DNA of 16,218 nt, taken from Bacillota bacterium (GTDB lineage: Bacteria > Bacillota > Sulfobacillia > Thermaerobacterales > RSA17). The stretch is taken from contig PKRI01000041.1 in assembly GCA_017577485.1 (NCBI GenBank), positions 1 to 16,218 of the forward strand, given 5' to 3'. The notes beneath the pieces are model-generated. The model did no database searches, had not been told where the DNA came from, and worked only from the letters and a program-made list of their open reading frames with translations. Below, one piece after another: positions 13,927 to 16,218 of the stretch (the first letter of the stretch is position 1; each line of letters begins with the position of its first letter). A program made the translations under genes and the position numbers.

Positions 13927-14945
13927 ACGCCCGCGCGGTGCGCGTGGGTCCCGTTTCGTTCCGGTTCGACCCGCGGGTGCCGGCCCTCATCGGGACCGCC
14001 CTGGCGGTACTGGCGCTGCTGGCGGCGTGGGCCTCGACGCTGGGCAGTTTCGACCTGGGCCTGGGCGATGTGGTCCGGGTCCTGGCGGGGGGCGGGACCC
14101 CCGAGGAGCGGTTCGTCGTCACGGGCCTGCGCCTGCCGCGGATCCTGGCGGCGGTCCTGGTGGGGCCGCTGCTGGCCCTGTCGGGCGCCATCTTCCAGGG
14201 GCTCATCCGCAACCCCCTGGTGTCGCCCGACGTCATCGGCATCCAGGCCGGCGCGGCCTGCGCCGCCGTCTGGTGGATCGTCAGCGGCGGCCCCTCGGGC
14301 CTGCAGCCGCTGGCGGCCTTCGCCGGGGCTGCGGCGGCCGCGGCGGCGGTCTACCTGCTCAGCTGGCGGGGGCGCCTCGCGCCGGCGCGGCTGGTGCTGG
14401 TGGGCATCGGCGTCAACTCGCTGCTGACGGCGGTCACCACGCTGCTGGTGGTCCGGGCCCGGATCTGGGAGGCGGCCCGCGCCATGGTCTGGATGACCGG
14501 CAGCATCAACAATGTCGACTGGGACGACGTGCGGGCGCTGGTCCTGGCGCTGCTGGCGCTGCTGCCCCTGGGCACCGCCCTGATGGGCGGGCTGCGGGTG
14601 CTGCAGTTGGGCGACGACCGGGCGCTGTCGCTGGGCATCCCGGTGGAGCGGCTGCGGCTGGCGCTGATCCTGGTGGGGTGCGCGGCCAGCGCGGCGGCGG
14701 TGTCGGTGGCGGGACCGGTGGGCTTCATCGCCCTGGCGGTGCCGCACCTGGCCCGGATGCTGGCGGGCCCCATGACGGCGGGAGTCTTTGCCCTGACCGG
14801 CGTCATGGGCGGCATCCTGCTGCTGGGGGCCGACATGGTGGCCCAGCACCTGCTGCCCGTGTCGCTGCCGGTGGGCGTGGTGACCGGCGTGGTGGGGGCT
14901 CCGTATTTCCTTTACCTGCTGCTGCGGAGCCAGGTTCGCCTCTAG
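13923..14945 (+). CDS. FecCD-family siderophore ABC permease, second subunit
   Basis: This is a 340-residue permease paralogous to the preceding one. It has the FecCD strings GAIFQGLIRNPLVSPDVIGIQ and VAGPVGFIALAVPHLARMLAG. The sequence differs enough from the first subunit to imply a heterodimer of the FecC/FecD or FepD/FepG type rather than a homodimer. The start is GTG 13923 in a GTGA overlap with the upstream stop. A 34-base gap separates its stop from the ATPase start, the widest gap inside the operon after the leader. Confidence 0.93.
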   Translation: MNARAVRVGPVSFRFDPRVPALIGTALAVLALLAAWASTLGSFDLGLGDVVRVLAGGGTPEERFVVTGLRLPRILAAVLVGPLLALSGAIFQGLIRNPLVSPDVIGIQAGAACAAVWWIVSGGPSGLQPLAAFAGAAAAAAAVYLLSWRGRLAPARLVLVGIGVNSLLTAVTTLLVVRARIWEAARAMVWMTGSINNVDWDDVRALVLALLALLPLGTALMGGLRVLQLGDDRALSLGIPVERLRLALILVGCAASAAAVSVAGPVGFIALAVPHLARMLAGPMTAGVFALTGVMGGILLLGADMVAQHLLPVSLPVGVVTGVVGAPYFLYLLLRSQVRL

Positions 14946-14965
14946 CCGGCCCTGGCTCGCGTGGG

Positions 14966-14973
14966 TGGGAGGG
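14966..14973 (+). promoter_or_regulatory. Ribosome-binding site of the fused ATPase gene
   Basis: TGGGAGGG lies six bases before GTG 14980 and supports that start. There is no ATG in frame nearby. Confidence 0.6.
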
Positions 14974-14979
14974 TCCTGG

Positions 14980-16218
14980 GTGGCGCGACTGGAGACGGAC
15001 CGCCTGACGCTGGCTTACGGGGCCGGGCCGTCCATCATCGAAGACCTGGACGTGCGGATTCCCGAGGGCGCCGTGACGGCCATCATCGGCCCCAACGGCT
15101 GCGGCAAGAGCACGCTGCTAAGGGCCCTGGCGCGGCTGCTGGCCCCCCGGGGCGGGGCGGCGCTACTGGACGGGCAGGCCATCCACCGGCTGCCGACGCG
15201 GGTGGTGGCGCAGCGCCTGGGCCTGCTGCCCCAGCAGGCGCTCGCCCCCGAGGCCATCACCGTGGAGGACCTGGTGCGCCGCGGCCGCTACCCGCATCAA
15301 GGTTATTTCCGCCCTTACAGCCGTGACGACGAGGCGGCGGTAAACCGGGCGCTGGAACTGGCCGGGATGGTGGAGTTGCGCCACCGTCCGGTGGACCAGT
15401 TGTCGGGCGGGCAGCGCCAGCGAGCCTGGATCGCCATGGTCCTGGCCCAGGAAACCCCCGTCCTGCTGCTGGACGAGCCGACGACGTATCTCGACGTGGC
15501 CCACCAGGAAGAGGTGCTGGCGCTGGTCCGGCGGCTGAACCGGGAGGAGGGCCGGACGGTGGTGGCGGTCCTCCACGACGTGAACCAGGCGGCGCGGATC
15601 AGCGATTTTGTCATCGCCCTTCGGGACGGGCGGGTGGCGGCCCAGGGCCGGCCGGAGGAAGTCCTGCGGCCCGAACACTTGGAGCGGGTGTTCAGCGTGG
15701 GGTGCGACCTGCTGCGGCTTCCCCAGGGCGGGGCTCCGTGGATGCTGCCGCGGAGCCGGCTGCTGGACCCGAATCTGGCGGCTCCCGGCGGCGGGCCGGC
15801 GCTGCGGGCCGAGGGGCTGAGCGCCGGCTACGACGGTACGGCCGTCGTGCGGGACGTGTCCTGCTCGCCGCCGCCCGGGCGCATCACCGCCATCGTGGGA
15901 CCCAACGGCTGCGGCAAGTCGACGCTGCTGAAGACCCTGGCCCGGCTGCTGCGGCCCTGGACCGGCACGGTGCTCCTGGACGGCCGGCCCGTCCACGTGG
16001 GCCGTCACCGGGACCTGGCGCGGCGCCTGGCGGTACTGTCCCAGGAGGGTGCGGTCCCCGCCGACCTGCGGGTGGAGGACGTGGTGGCCCTGGGCCGCCG
16101 TCCCCACCAGACCTGGTACCGCACCTGGAGCCGCGAAGACGAAGAGGCGGTGGAGCGGGCCATGGCGGCCGTGGGGATGCTGGACCTGCGCGGCCGCTCC
16201 ATGGACGCCCTGTCGGGG
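14980..16218 (+). CDS. Tandem-fused FecE-type ABC transporter ATPase (partial, right edge)
   Basis: One uninterrupted frame of 413 residues contains two FecE/FhuC-type nucleotide-binding domains. Domain 1 has Walker A G37-PNGCGKS-T45, signature L141-SGGQ, Walker B V161-LLLDEP and switch H199. A linker of about 40-50 residues follows (about 240-285). Domain 2 starts its Walker A at G307-PNGCGKS-T315, and the window ends at its signature L411-S-G413. Siderophore importer ATPases of this family are normally single-domain proteins that act as homodimers. Here both copies are joined, as in sugar importers of the RbsA type. Both copies look catalytically intact so far as seen. It would power the FecC/FecD heterodimer encoded just before it. 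The start is GTG 14980. The fused state is seen directly; the two domains could only be separated by an undetected sequencing error, which is unlikely because the frame reads through the linker. Confidence 0.9.
   Translation, partial: MARLETDRLTLAYGAGPSIIEDLDVRIPEGAVTAIIGPNGCGKSTLLRALARLLAPRGGAALLDGQAIHRLPTRVVAQRLGLLPQQALAPEAITVEDLVRRGRYPHQGYFRPYSRDDEAAVNRALELAGMVELRHRPVDQLSGGQRQRAWIAMVLAQETPVLLLDEPTTYLDVAHQEEVLALVRRLNREEGRTVVAVLHDVNQAARISDFVIALRDGRVAAQGRPEEVLRPEHLERVFSVGCDLLRLPQGGAPWMLPRSRLLDPNLAAPGGGPALRAEGLSAGYDGTAVVRDVSCSPPPGRITAIVGPNGCGKSTLLKTLARLLRPWTGTVLLDGRPVHVGRHRDLARRLAVLSQEGAVPADLRVEDVVALGRRPHQTWYRTWSREDEEAVERAMAAVGMLDLRGRSMDALSG

Overview
The window is about 16.2 kb of very GC-rich bacterial DNA, fully packed with genes: no stretch longer than about 300 bases lacks a gene. 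Ten of the fifteen genes appear to start with GTG or TTG, and six junctions are four-base stop/start overlaps (GTGA or ATGA). The gene families point to a high-GC member of the Bacillota (Thermaerobacter/Symbiobacterium/Limnochordia-like). The clues are a YhaO/YhaN nuclease pair, lipoprotein-type substrate-binding proteins and no outer-membrane receptor genes. This placement is an inference and was not tested.

Region 1 (1-5679, minus strand) is a five-gene run read right to left. It encodes a miniature thioredoxin-reductase-like flavoprotein, a zinc-dependent medium-chain dehydrogenase, a DEDDy-type 3'-5' exonuclease, a YhaO/SbcD-like metallophosphoesterase nuclease, and a YhaN/SbcC-like coiled-coil ATPase that leaves the window at the left edge. 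The ATPase carries two hydrophobic segments inside its coiled coil. The last three genes look like a DNA-processing module; the first two are redox enzymes with no obvious link to it.

Region 2 (5945-9935, plus strand) holds hisD, hisB and hisC, followed by a sirtuin deacylase gene coupled to hisC by an ATGA overlap. It diverges from region 1 across a 265-base spacer that holds short direct repeats. No other histidine genes are present here.

Region 3 (9980-10657, minus strand) is a lone DUF192 lipoprotein gene, convergent with the sirtuin gene.

Region 4 (10763 to the right edge, plus strand) is an iron-siderophore uptake operon. A good sigma-A-type promoter (TTGACG, 17 bases, TACAGT) is followed at once by a near-consensus Fur box in an AT-rich island. 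After a structured leader of about 100 bases come a siderophore-binding lipoprotein, an FhuF-like 2Fe-2S ferric-siderophore reductase with unusual cysteine spacing, two FecCD-type permeases, and an ATPase gene with two FecE-type nucleotide-binding domains fused in one reading frame. The ATPase is cut off at the right edge inside its second signature motif. Together these would bind, import and reductively unload ferric siderophore under Fur control. The fused ATPase and the altered FhuF motif are the most distinctive points of the window.
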